Under the pieces are notes generated by a model that worked only from the letters and a program-made list of their open reading frames with translations, had not been told where the DNA came from and did not search any database. This document shows, piece by piece, positions 1 through 10,163 of a DNA stretch of 64,000 nt (positions are counted from its first letter, which is position 1; each line of letters begins with the position of its first letter). A program made the translations under genes and the position numbers. The stretch covers positions 204,756 through 268,755 of the forward strand of contig NW_001798985.1 in the NCBI RefSeq assembly GCF_000165425.1, in the 5' to 3' direction. The DNA comes from Paramecium tetraurelia (taxonomy: Eukaryota; Ciliophora; Oligohymenophorea; Peniculida; Parameciidae).

Positions 1-2
1 AT

Positions 3-240
3 TAATAAATGGGAGTTAAGATAAATAAACAAATGGGTAAATTTATTGTTAACTAAAGAACTAAAATGCTATAACGGTATCAACAAAATCTAAGGCAGTA
101 AATAATAAAAATTTAAATTGCAAACTTCTCTTTTGATCCTAAAATTTAAAAGAACAAAAAAGGTTTTCTTATAAATCAACAATCTATCATATAAAGGATT
201 AAAATGATCTAAAATGCTAGAGTTTTAATTAGTTTTTATT
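3..240 (+). CDS. possible 3' end of a gene entering from the left
   Basis: One frame is open from the left edge to a TGA at 238-240 when TAA/TAG are read as Gln. The translation is rich in Q, K, N and I and shows no motif that I recognise. It could be the tail of a gene starting outside the window, or chance, since TGA-only frames of this length are common in DNA this AT-rich. Confidence 0.2.
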
Positions 241-415
241 GAACTCTCAATTGCAAAAAGTGCTGTTTACGTTTAAAATTATAATTTAATTTTTGGTGAA
301 TTTTTTTTAAATAAGAAAAAGGTAATACTTTTTATTGAATGTTTTAAAAAGCGGGTAAAAGAATTGATTTTTTTAAAGAATAACTAAATAATTATAAAGA
401 AGAGGTGCTCGAGAA

Positions 416-661
416 ATGGTTTGGTATTTTAGTAAGAATTTCGATACAATTATGTTATTGGCAATGATCTAAAGAATTGTAAAGACTGTATTCACAATTT
501 TAATTCTGTTGAAGTTAGAGAAGATTAAAATAAGAGGAAAAACATACAGAAAATAGTTAAATCAAATGAGTCAGGTATTAAAATTAAATGATAAAACATC
601 AATAAAGCGAAGAAGGTCTAATTTTAAAGAGAAAATGAATTAGAAGAAATTTTAGATGTGA
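416..661 (+). CDS. small hypothetical ORF, 81 aa
   Basis: ATG at 416 to TGA at 659-661, no intron needed. The N-terminal third is hydrophobic (a run of I, L, V, T around residues 10-35) and could be a membrane segment. The rest is strongly basic (RRR, KKK clusters). I recognise no family. It sits just upstream of the secreted Cys-rich protein on the same strand. Short length makes it uncertain. Confidence 0.3.
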
Positions 662-677
662 AATTTGATTATAATTA

Positions 678-1451
678 ATGATAATTTTTTATATATTTGG
701 ATTTCTGTATTGTATAAATGCAGCACTTGATTATCCAACAGCATGTGATTGCAAAGAGCACATCGATTAAGATGCTTGTGAAGGTCATAATTGCCATTGG
801 GCATAGTCAGAATGCAGAGTGTCCGAATGTGATGAAAGGTCATTATCGAATTGCACAAGCGCATCCTAATTCTTGAGTTAAAATCCTTATTATTGTTTCA
901 TAAAGAATGGGAGATGTGAGAAATTGTCTAAATGTGAAGATATCCAAATAAGTTAAAGTAATGTTGGACAGGCTAGAGAATAATGCTAATTATATTAATG
1001 TGCTTATGATTTAGTAAGTGGATATTGTTTCAAACCTGAGAAGTGTGATGATATTTATGATTAATTTACATGCGATAGTTTCTTGATTGCTAAGAGTAGT
1101 CCATTGGAAATAGATTCTATTTGTTATTGGGACAAGAAATGCAAGGCTAGAAGTTCTTTTATTAATAATTGCAAATCCATTTATGACAAAGATGTCTGTT
1201 AATAAGGGGGATGTTAATTTGAAAATGATTAGTGTAAGGAGATTGACTGCATTAATAGGAGTATCAAAGAGTGTAATGGAGAGTATGTGGATCATCAAGG
1301 GAAGGTTTTTGTATGTTATGAGAATAGTGATAAATGTGAGAAGATTGAGACTGAGAAGCTGCACAAAGAAGTATGCAATTCTATGATTGGTCATACATAT
1401 AAGGATAAACAATGTAAAAAATGCATTTCATATGCTGATCATTGGAAATGA
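678..1451 (+). CDS. secreted cysteine-rich protein, 257 aa
   Basis: An intron-free frame runs from ATG 678 to TGA 1449-1451. The first 16 residues are hydrophobic (MIIFYIFGFLYCINAA) and look like a signal peptide. The mature part has cysteines at close, regular intervals (patterns such as CDCK, CxxxxCHW, CKKC), many with acidic or polar spacers. That resembles ciliate surface or extracellular Cys-rich proteins such as immobilisation-antigen-like proteins. No membrane anchor or hydrophobic GPI-type tail is seen at the C terminus, so it may be secreted. The spacing is less regular than in classical surface antigens, so family membership is an inference. Confidence 0.75.
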
Positions 1452-1594
1452 TTTAATTATATTAAATAAAGTTAGTGTTGTTTAAAATTAATTGTTTTTG
1501 CAAAATTTTTATATTTGAAAGGTTAATATCTAATTTCAAAGTTCTTGGAGACGAAATAATTTTTTTTAAAGGTATACCTTACAACACGAATTGG

Positions 1595-2200
1595 ATGTGC
1601 AGATATGAATTTGCAGTAGAATAAAAAGGCGAGAGAGACAGCTTTTCTATTATTTAAATGAATTTTGATCAAATAAATTAGAATTTCATATAATCAAATG
1701 AAAAAGATTTAGTAATTGGGAAACATAATAAACGAAGTGATTATAAATACCTCATTTATCACTTTTCAATTCCAATAGATAATCTATATATAAAAATAAT
1801 TAAAAATCAAATGATTTCGAATCCTATGATGGAATCAGATTAGAACAATCAACAAACCAGAAGTGGACAGTCCCAGGGAACTTATTAATTGGTAAAATCT
1901 AGTTAAATCGAACTATCAGTCAGGAATAAACTTATTGAATAGGAAACAGAATATCCAAAAGTGCCACAGTCAAGATAAAAAGAAAAATTACTTTGCACTA
2001 GCTGCAATCAAGTGGTAGAATCAAACGTTCAGTATGAAATGGGTAGATGTAGTTATATCGTAATGATTATCCTCATTGCGGGTATAATTACTGCTATTTT
2101 GGCTTTCCTCCCATGCTTACTTGATAATTGCAAAGATGCTAAACATAAGTGCTCCAAATGTGCATAGCTTATTGGTACCAAAAAATTTATATGTGGATGA
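1595..2200 (+). CDS. LITAF-domain-like membrane zinc protein, about 201 aa
   Basis: The C-terminal part shows the LITAF layout: a CxxC pair (LLCTSC), a hydrophobic membrane-inserting segment (about 20 residues of I/V/L/A), then HKCSKC. In the family these Cys/His residues bind zinc on the cytosolic face of endosome or lysosome membranes. The frame ends at TGA 2198-2200. The start is uncertain: ATG codons at 1595, 1658 and 1811 are all in frame, and coding-like sequence (GDEIIFFKGIPYNTNW) extends upstream of 1595, possibly joined by an unseen intron. The shortest version (from 1811, 129 aa) already holds the whole domain. Confidence 0.7.
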
Positions 2201-2243
2201 TAACAATTACTAGTAAACTATATATATTATTATTAAATATTTT

Positions 2244-2948
2244 ATGATGATTCGATCCTTTCATTCAATTTCGTTTCATCAAAGTTCATACACCCCTTCT
2301 TAGAACTAACTTCGTAGGACCAGCTGCCATTGTTCCCATTGTTCCAGTACAAATATTAAACAAATAACATTGCCCAATCAATTGTATGAAATACAAATGC
2401 ACAGAAAAGCAAGGTTAGCCAATTTACTTTTAAATACTCTTAAACCCAACGATAAATATATTAGGTCTAATCAAAAATTCAAGAAATTCCAAATATACTC
2501 TCGTAATCATCAACAATTGCATTCTCCTATCAATCATCCTACACCTCAACAAACATCAACTCCTCGCTCACCAGTTGAAATCAAAGATTGTTCTAAAAAC
2601 AAGAAAATATCGTCCATGTATTCGCAAAATTAACATCCAAAAAAATCAAATACCTACTTTTTAAATATACTTAAAACATAATTGACACGAATAGATAAAA
2701 ACATAAATTAATTAATTCAAACTAGTAGATAACAAATCACTGAACCAGATGATCTTAACATTACTTCAAAAAGAACCAAATAAACTATTATTAAAACAAT
2801 TAAAAATCATCCTCCATACAAATCTGAAGATAGTATCGCCCTAAATAAACGTATTCTTCCTCAAATAAAAAAGCATACTCCACCTAGCAATCTTTTAGCA
2901 AGAACTTAATTACGCCTATCTAGATTTGCTGTCCATTGTATTAATTGA
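2244..2948 (+). CDS. basic hypothetical protein, 234 aa
   Basis: ATG 2244 to TGA 2946-2948 in a single uninterrupted frame. The protein is basic and rich in Q, N, K, S and P. It has one Cys/His cluster near residues 30-40 (CHCSHC) and a proline/threonine stretch around 100-115. No domain is recognised. Codon use matches neighbouring real genes, with TAA/TAG at Gln positions. Confidence 0.55.
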
Positions 2949-3427
2949 TGATTCTATCCAATATTTATCTTTTTTAAATAATATAGAAATCAAATCTCCA
3001 TATATTAGTTCCCTATAATAAACTTAGATTTTTTCTTTTTTGTAAACCTAATGGTGTTTACACTTTTATTCATATATAGTTAAACATCAATATTTAGTAT
3101 CAGAATTTTAATAAATTGGAGAAATTATCTTTAAATGTGTTTGAAGACATATTCAACTGTTTATTTCTATTGAATGTCATTTCATTCTTAAATAAATTCA
3201 TATATGTCAATTATAAAGAATAAATTATTATTGCCTTTTAGTATTTTTAAATCTGAATATTTTTAATTTCTTTATGTTTAAAAAGACTCTTAACTTAGAA
3301 TCTAAAATAGTTTTTAAGACTTTAGAGATGTATCCATTTTTAAATATATATAAAAAATTAATAAACCAAATTTTAGCTGAAATAATGTAATTTAACTTAT
3401 TTATTATAATATATATATATTTAATGT
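2949..3427. other. gene-free AT-rich spacer between convergent genes
   Basis: I see no coding frame, RNA gene or repeat here. It lies between the 3' ends of the 234-aa protein (+) and RPN6 (-) and is more AT-rich than the coding sequence on either side. Confidence 0.5.
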
Positions 3428-4762
3428 TCATTTGACTTTCACTCTATCAAATAATTTATCAACCACTCCATTCAAATTATTAATCAAACTAAGGGAATGT
3501 TGATATAAATTATCGTGCTTAACTGTATCAAACAAGATCAAACAATCATTTCCTTAATCTAAGGTTCCATCGATTTTCTTATCCAAGATCAATTCAGATA
3601 ATCTAATGTAATGAATTGATACTATACTTTCTTTAGATAATTTCGACATCAATTTACATTCTTTAAGTAATATAATCGATTTAAACTTTAGAGTATGGTT
3701 GAATGACTTGAAACAGGTTCATTTCCAATAAGACTTCATATAACTACTTGATGTGTAATCTCATGACTTTATCGCCTTCAATTTCTTCCCTATATTCTTC
3801 TAAGACCTTAGTAAATTCAATAAGAGATTTCTTTTAATTGCTATTGGAAATGGCTTTCATGGCTTCTAAGTGCTAATATTATTTAGATATATATAATTAC
3901 TCTGCCTGCATATTTCAAACCATGCTTTCCAGTTAAAATTTATTTGACCTCATCAGTGGCTCCAATCATAATCTTACATAGCAACATGTATTTAAGGGTA
4001 CCAAGAGCTCTCTTGTCTTCTAAATTATTGAATGCTTCAAAAGCCTCATAGAAATAGGAGTAGGAGGTTCTATAATCTCTTTCCTCTGCATAGAGAACAC
4101 CAGCCATCATATCGATTTCAGCTTAAACGTGTGGGGGACAATAGATTGTGTTTGAGCAGGCTCTGGCTGCTGTTAAGGAGGCTTTGGCCTTAGCGAGATT
4201 GGTTTATCCGAAATGCAATTTGCTTTCAATAAGATAGATTTCCAGAAGCAAATGCTTATCGTCAGCCTTTCTCACTTCGACTACAATCTTATCTATGATT
4301 TCGATTCCTTGTGAGAATTTCTCTTATTCATTATACAATGTTGCCAATCTGATTTGCATCTTGTGTTTTAGGTAATTCTTCTTGTCTCGTGCACATTGAT
4401 CGATTAAGAATTGGCACATTTCAACTTATAATTCAACAGTGCCTTCTAATTATGAAACTTGATCAATCATTTGTCTCATAATTTTCGCAGCTCTTGTTTG
4501 ATTGAATCCAGAGAAATCATGGGTTTTCATAATCTGAAATACTAATTGTGGTTTGTTCTGTTTGCAATACAACGAGGACAATTTATTATATGCACTTTCT
4601 TTGTGTTTCAAATGCTCCTCAGATTTTGAATCTTTTCTATCATGATTAAAACATACCGAATGTCAGCAATTTCAATAGTGCTGCTTCCAAATTGTTAGTA
4701 TCAAGTCTAGCATTGTCTACTTCTTGTAAGAGAGCTTGAAATTTTTCTATAAGTGTTGCCAT
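3428..4762 (-). CDS. RPN6: 26S proteasome lid subunit RPN6 (PSMD11), 418 aa
   Basis: RPN6 is a PCI-domain subunit of the 19S regulatory particle that braces lid and base. The translation follows the family along its whole length: helical TPR-like repeats, a conserved centre (YCPPHVQAE, then [13 protein letters not shown]), then LLCKIM, the PCI end QPYSKVQIDY and [19 protein letters not shown], and a C-terminal helix ([14 protein letters not shown]). Length 418 aa fits the roughly 420 aa of animal orthologues. Three introns are inferred from frame and homology: 4632-4656 (25 nt), 3873-3900 (28 nt) and 3603-3627 (25 nt); the first ends in AAAAG rather than TAG. It is divergent from the CCT-motif gene. 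Confidence 0.93.
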
Positions 4763-4988
4763 TCCTATATTAATCGATTGATTTAAAATTAAATATTAAT
4801 GATAAAGAATACTAATGTGAACTCTTTTTAGGTTTGATTTTAATTTATACTATTAAGATTTTTGAATCAAATGTCAATAATATATGGTGTCAATTTTAAA
4901 TGAATATTCTGTCATCTATATAAGTGTTTTGATAATTTAGAAGTAAATAAAAAGATTTATAAACTAAAATAATAATCTTGTTCCAGAA
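4763..4988. promoter_or_regulatory. shared divergent upstream region, 226 bp
   Basis: The start codons of RPN6 (minus) and the CCT-motif gene (plus) face away from each other across this segment, so it should contain both promoters. It is AT-rich with several TATA-like strings; no specific factor site is claimed. Confidence 0.5.
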
Positions 4989-5896
4989 ATGAATACTATA
5001 AAAGAGTTAAGTGAAGTGACATGTGACAAACTAGAGAATACTGAGATTGAGAAAGAGAACTCATTCACATATGAGGAACCTCATTATGTTGTTGGTTAAG
5101 AGATGGTAATTATTTTATTTTAAATGAACTAGTTGGAAGAATAGTAGGATGATATTCAGTTGTAAGTCTATTCACCATAGTAGTTATTACAATTAAAAAA
5201 ACCAAACCCTGTTAATTTTGATGAATTCATTTTGGACGAAGATCCTAAAAAGAAAGTGTGCACCTGGTAGGAAAACACTACGGCCGAGCAATCAGAAGTT
5301 CAAATGATGGGAGATTTGGAGAGACTAGCCCAACAATTGCAAAGGGATAATCAGAAGAGATATTCTTATCCTAAGAATCTCCCTGCTCCTTCCAATGTCG
5401 ACTATCATTTCGAGGAATTGAACATGCGTTTTACTCCTTCTTAAAAGCAAGATGAATTTATTTCAAATTACGTAAAAGGAGACGACCTGCTCAGAATCAA
5501 GGTTGGATTGTGTGATGAAATTTTGAATGATGAGGAGACCCTAAAATTTGAAGATTGGGTTGAATAATTGTGCACATCAACCAATTATGAATCTCTTAAG
5601 GAAATGGCAAGGAAATAGAAAGTTAAGAGATATTTAGAAAAAAAACATAATCGTACTTATGAGAAGAAAGTCCACTATCACATTAGATAGAAGGTTGCTG
5701 AAGAAAGACTGAGAATAAAAGGGAGATTTGTCACTTGGGGTTAGGTAATACATTTAAATCATTCTTATAGGCATTAAACATGTTGAATGAACAGGACTAA
5801 AGGAAATCTTGGAGTTATAATGACTATGTCAAAATCAAAGGGTTATTAAGTGAGAGGTTTGGAGGAGTCAAAAGCGAGAAATCATTAAGATTTTGA
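4989..5896 (+). CDS. CCT-motif protein, 284 aa
   Basis: Two short introns (5106-5132, 27 nt, and one of 26 nt near 5747) give a 284-aa protein. Near residues 195-240 it carries a CCT-type motif: a basic helix with VKRYLEKKHNRTYEKKVHY followed by IRQKVAEERLRIKGRFV. This is the signature of the CONSTANS/TOC1 family, where it mediates nuclear localisation and DNA or NF-Y binding. The segment before it is acidic and the tail is short. CCT proteins are best known from plants but also occur in protists. A transcription-related role is an inference; no B-box or response-regulator domain is present. Confidence 0.8.
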
Positions 5897-5935
5897 TTGT
5901 TTCAAACTTTCGTGTATTTAATATTATATTAATTA

Positions 5936-7386
5936 ATGGATAAGCAGTGTTCCATATGTATTAAAGAATTCTCCTTTATCAAACAAAACAAATCAAAATG
6001 TAAAAGATGCGGACTTGTAGTTTGTCTTGATTGCAATAAAAATGAATTCAAAGTAGCCATCTACCTCATTCTACTTCCTAGATCTCTTCCTCCATGTTGA
6101 AACCCCTCAAAAAGGAAAAAGTGTGTCTACAATGCAAAACTGATTGTTTGTACATGGAAGATTTATTAGAACAGTTGGAATTGTCCTGGAACAAGGAAAC
6201 AGAATTGTAATTCGAGCTTTTTCAATAATCCCTTAATTAGGAGCAATACAAATAGCAAATTAAAGATGCCAAAGTTCAAGAGAATTTTAAACAGAATCTT
6301 GAGCAAATCAAATCTGATCTAATCAAAGTATATCAATCTATGTAGTTTAGTGTTTCATTACTTAGGAAATGTTTAACTACTCATTTTAGGATTGGATTTG
6401 TCATTCCACCAACAAAATGAAAGTCAATCAAATTTTTGATGACATCGAGAATCTCCTAATTGTATTTTTGTATAGAAATTCAGAAGTGGGATATTCTTGC
6501 GAATTATTATAAATTTCAATTGTTTTGTTGACATTAATGAAGGATTTTGCAGCCCTATAACTATTAGAATAAATCTATGAATTAATGCCAATTGAATATT
6601 GGCCTACTTCCACTCAAGAACCTAATTTACAAACTCTAGTCCAAGACTTCCAACTTGCCTTCAAAATTGATTCAACCCAAATTTCTTAAATTAAGAAGTT
6701 TATGGAATTCTTTTCCACTCCCAATACACAGAGCTTATTCATTAAAGGACTGAATTTCTCTTGTTTTCATATCATATTCTAAGAATTAGTTTAGTCGATG
6801 AATTTTGAAGTCATCTAGAAATATCTGATTGTAGTTGCTAAATGCTGTTTAAAATCATTTGGATAATTTGGATTTGATTACAAAACAATAGGCAAGCAAA
6901 TCCTTAACAAAACTGATTATAAATGTATCTTATTTATTCGATTATATTTGAGCTATCACATAAATTAAAACCTTATTGGACTAGAAACTCGGAAATTCTT
7001 AATTAACTTTTTCAAGTCCTAAAGGTAGTATGATTCGAAAACGCAATTCTGTTTGTAGCATTGAAAATAGTAGTTTTACTGATACTCTTCCTTAAATAAT
7101 GACACAATAGAATTCTTAGAGAGAGATAAAAGTCGAAGATAATTTTATTTTTAATTTTTAGAACGAACAAAACTTACAAATTATGCAATTAATGAAGATG
7201 ATTGAACAGAAGAAAAAAGAACTTCATGAATTATAGATTAAAAATAACGCTCTAAAAAATCAAACAGCAAATAAGAAATAAATTTCTAAATAAGATCATG
7301 AAAACTATATAACATTGATCGAGAAGGTCTCTCTTGAGATCTAAGACGAGTTAAAATAAGGATTATAGCTATGCGATTAAAAATGA
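5936..7386 (+). CDS. FYVE-like zinc-finger protein, 456 aa
   Basis: Three introns (29, 23 and 28 nt) are needed; the resulting frame is consistent to TGA 7384-7386. Residues 1-60 hold paired CxxC motifs (CSIC, CKRCG, CLDC, CLQC) spaced like a FYVE/PHD-type double zinc finger. The basic RRHHCR patch of true PI3P-binding FYVE domains is not conserved (here SKCKRCG), so lipid binding is doubtful. The middle is helical with a Ran of hydrophobic heptads, followed by a Ser-rich segment (around SPKGSMIRKRNSV) and a C-terminal coiled coil rich in Q, K, E and L. A membrane-trafficking scaffold is possible but not shown. Confidence 0.7.
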
Positions 7387-7652
7387 ATATGATTTCAATA
7401 TTTATAAATTATGTTTACGATTCTGTGTATGATTTATGGAATTATGAAATTTTATAAAATAAAATTATTAATATAACTTAATTTTATATAATTTATTATA
7501 TATATCAAAAATATAAAAATGTCTATTGTTTTATTTAGTATTATTAGTATCTTCTAAAATCATACGTATAATTAAAAGAGGAAAGGATTATGAGAAGAAT
7601 TAAACTTTAAATTTGAAAATGAAACTATTGAAATAGTTTCGTGTACATATTA

Positions 7653-8294
7653 ATGAATTCTTATTCATTCACCTTTTCCAAATTATAGGTCTACTGTATT
7701 GATGAGAATCTTAAAAGGTGTGGATAACAAAAATTAAAAAGGCCAAATTTAGATCAACAGTTTAATAATGAAACTTTGGTAGAGTTATAAAGAAATTACT
7801 TCTTGAAATCTTAAATAAACGCTACCCTTAATAATTTTAATAAAGCACAAGACGTTAAAAGACATCTTAAACTTAATTAGATGAATTATAAAACAGATGA
7901 ATTTATAATTACAGTTATTCCCCTAATATTATAAAACACAACATTCTTTCCCAACATAGTTGTCTCTTTATAAACTATAAACTAAGCTTTTCCGACTCAA
8001 AGAAGTATATCAAACTATTTCGAGACGATTTCGATAGGTAATTTACACTATATGAAGAGGCGGTTACATTAATTAACTCAAAAAAACCGAAGTAAAATAT
8101 TGATTATTAATTAATTTACTAATTAAAATGCTTAAATGAAATTCTATATTATCTAAACTCTCCTTAAATAGTAATGCTTTCAGTTCAGATCTGTGGTGAA
8201 GCCTTTAAATTTAAATAATTTTATATATTATTTTACAAATTTACAATTTATGGGGGGGGGAATGAAATTTAATATATTATAATACGGCTTATGA
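7653..8294 (+). CDS. orphan ORF, 213 aa
   Basis: ATG 7653 to TGA 8292-8294 without introns. The first 150 codons read like coding sequence (alternating polar and hydrophobic residues); the last 50 are low quality and include a G9 homopolymer at 8252-8260. No motif is recognised. It could be a lineage-specific gene whose true 3' end lies earlier, or a decayed gene. Confidence 0.35.
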
Positions 8295-8341
8295 CGGTAG
8301 TGTGAAGAGGGTAAATATATTATTAATTTTAATACCTATAT

Positions 8342-9088
8342 ATGGAGGACATCTGCGTCTTAAATTTGCTACCATTTGCATCTCTCTCTGTTGAAAATTA
8401 ATATCCCAGATAAAATGAATTAAGTGACTCATTAAGCAGTTAAGGAACTAATAATTAGGGGGAATAATCATGTACTTTAAACGTAAATTTTCTTCTTACT
8501 ATGAATAGGAAACGAGCAAGAAGTCTTAAGTCACTAAAAAGAAAATCAGCAAGGAGCAGCCTTAGGATGTAAAAAAAAATCAAGGACATTGGTCAACTCA
8601 AGAACATCTAATTTATGTTGAGTTCCTCAAACAACATCAAAACACAACTATGCAAAATCAATAAAATAGAAAAAATAACAAAATCTTCAAACTCATGTCA
8701 ATGACCATTGGGACTAGATCCCCTTCACAATGCAGGTATAGAGTATTTATATATCAAGATCCCACCATTAAAAATTCAATCCATTTACATTGGCTGGGCA
8801 AAAGAGAAACAAGAAGAACAAGAAGAGAATCAGTAATTTTCATGAATAATAAATTTAGATGCTGAAAACATAACATATGCTAACGAAGTCTAATAGTACT
8901 ACACGCCAGAAATCAAATCTCAAATAAGTAACAATAAATTATGAAAAACAGACCCCTGTCACTTCGAGTACCTGTCTAACAATGAAGACTCCCGTCCTTA
9001 GTTATAAAACTTTTGTTGTAACTCTAATGATGACAGTGATAACTGCTATCGAAATGATTACTAGTACCTGGAGGAGCTAATTAATTGA
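8342..9088 (+). CDS. SANT/Myb-like DNA-binding protein, SHAQKYF type, 215 aa
   Basis: Four introns (26, 23, 26 and 24 nt) give a 215-aa protein. Residues about 70-135 form one Myb/SANT repeat: an initial W (GHWSTQEHLIYVEFL), a second helix (KIFKLMSMTIGTRSPSQCR), and then RSHHQKF, the counterpart of the SHAQKYF motif found in single-repeat Myb regulators of plants and protists. The region following is very basic (QKRNKKNKKR), a likely nuclear localisation signal. The C-terminal 50 residues are acidic and N/D-rich with several Cys. A sequence-specific DNA-binding role is inferred from the family. Confidence 0.8.
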
Positions 9089-9483
9089 AGTAGATTGTAT
9101 TATATTTGTTCTGTTTTAAATAAGTTTATATCATAATCAAAGTATATATATTATTTTACATTTGATCGTAACCATTCTCCCCAGCTTTATTGTATTATTT
9201 AAACTAATGGCTCAATTTCAATATTTATAAACTTAAGAAATACTTTTAATATTTTATATTTATAAATATTAATAAAAGTGCTTCAAACATCAATTTAATT
9301 ACTGCTTTGTATTACTATGATTTACTTCACAGATCACAAGACCTTACATTCAACTTACCTAAGTTGTGGTTTTACAATTGTTTTAATGCATTAATTCAGT
9401 CTAAATAGAGTAGATGCATCTAGCTCAAAATTGATTCCAACTCATTTGATTAACTATTCAATATTTAATTTATTAATAATTCT
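9089..9483. other. gene-free AT-rich spacer, 395 bp
   Basis: No coding frame or structured RNA is recognised. It should hold the 3' flank of the Myb-like gene and the promoter of the coiled-coil gene. Confidence 0.45.
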
Positions 9484-10064
9484 ATGGATTCTGATTCTTT
9501 ATCTTTATTTAAGAAGAAACAACAAAGAGAAATATCATAAGCACTGTTATATGAAAGACAAGTTAGAGAAAAAGAACTACAAAAAAGTTAAATTATTTTG
9601 AAATCTTGTGAAAGAATGTCATTGATTACTGATAGATAACTATAGAAATTAAAATAAAGCCAAATATCCACAGTTAAGCATCAATTAAATGAGCATAGGT
9701 TTAAATCTTTAGAGAGTGATGCAATTCATGTAAGGTAATCGATCTTCCTGCAGTTCTAGGCCGAAATTAGAGTTGGATTAGGAAGCGTATGATAGATGGA
9801 TGAAATTTCAAAAAAGATAATTAAATAGAATATAGACAGAAAAATTGAGGAAATTTGAGTAGAAAATTGAAAGAGGAGAAAAAATAAGAATGATGAAAGA
9901 ATTAGAATAAAAAAATAAATAAAAATTAAGAATTGAAACAAACATCTAAAAGGAGAAAATTCACGATGCATATACTCAAAGGCTTCATGTATATATTCTG
10001 ATATAGCATTTTAATTTAGAAATTGCAGAAATAAGTATACGCAAAGTCAATCAAATTTGTTTGA
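9484..10064 (+). CDS. small coiled-coil protein, about 174 aa
   Basis: Introns of 25 nt (near 9736-9760) and 31 nt (near 9990-10020) give a frame ending at TGA 10062-10064; the second intron is the less certain one. Almost the whole protein is charged helix rich in K, E, Q and R (for example RWMKFQKRQLNRIQTEKL) and is predicted to be coiled coil. There is no other motif. It converges on the kinesin gene, whose stop lies 100 bp away. Confidence 0.6.
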
Positions 10065-10163
10065 CCCTTATAAATTTAATTATAAATTCTATTCTAATAT
10101 CGGTATTATAGTAAATATATATATGTAAATATTGTAATTAGATTACTGTGATAGATATCTAAA

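Noticed and set aside
1011-1412. 133-aa minus-strand ORF in the standard code
   Set aside because: It is antisense to the secreted Cys-rich gene, which is intact in the ciliate code; the ORF is a shadow.
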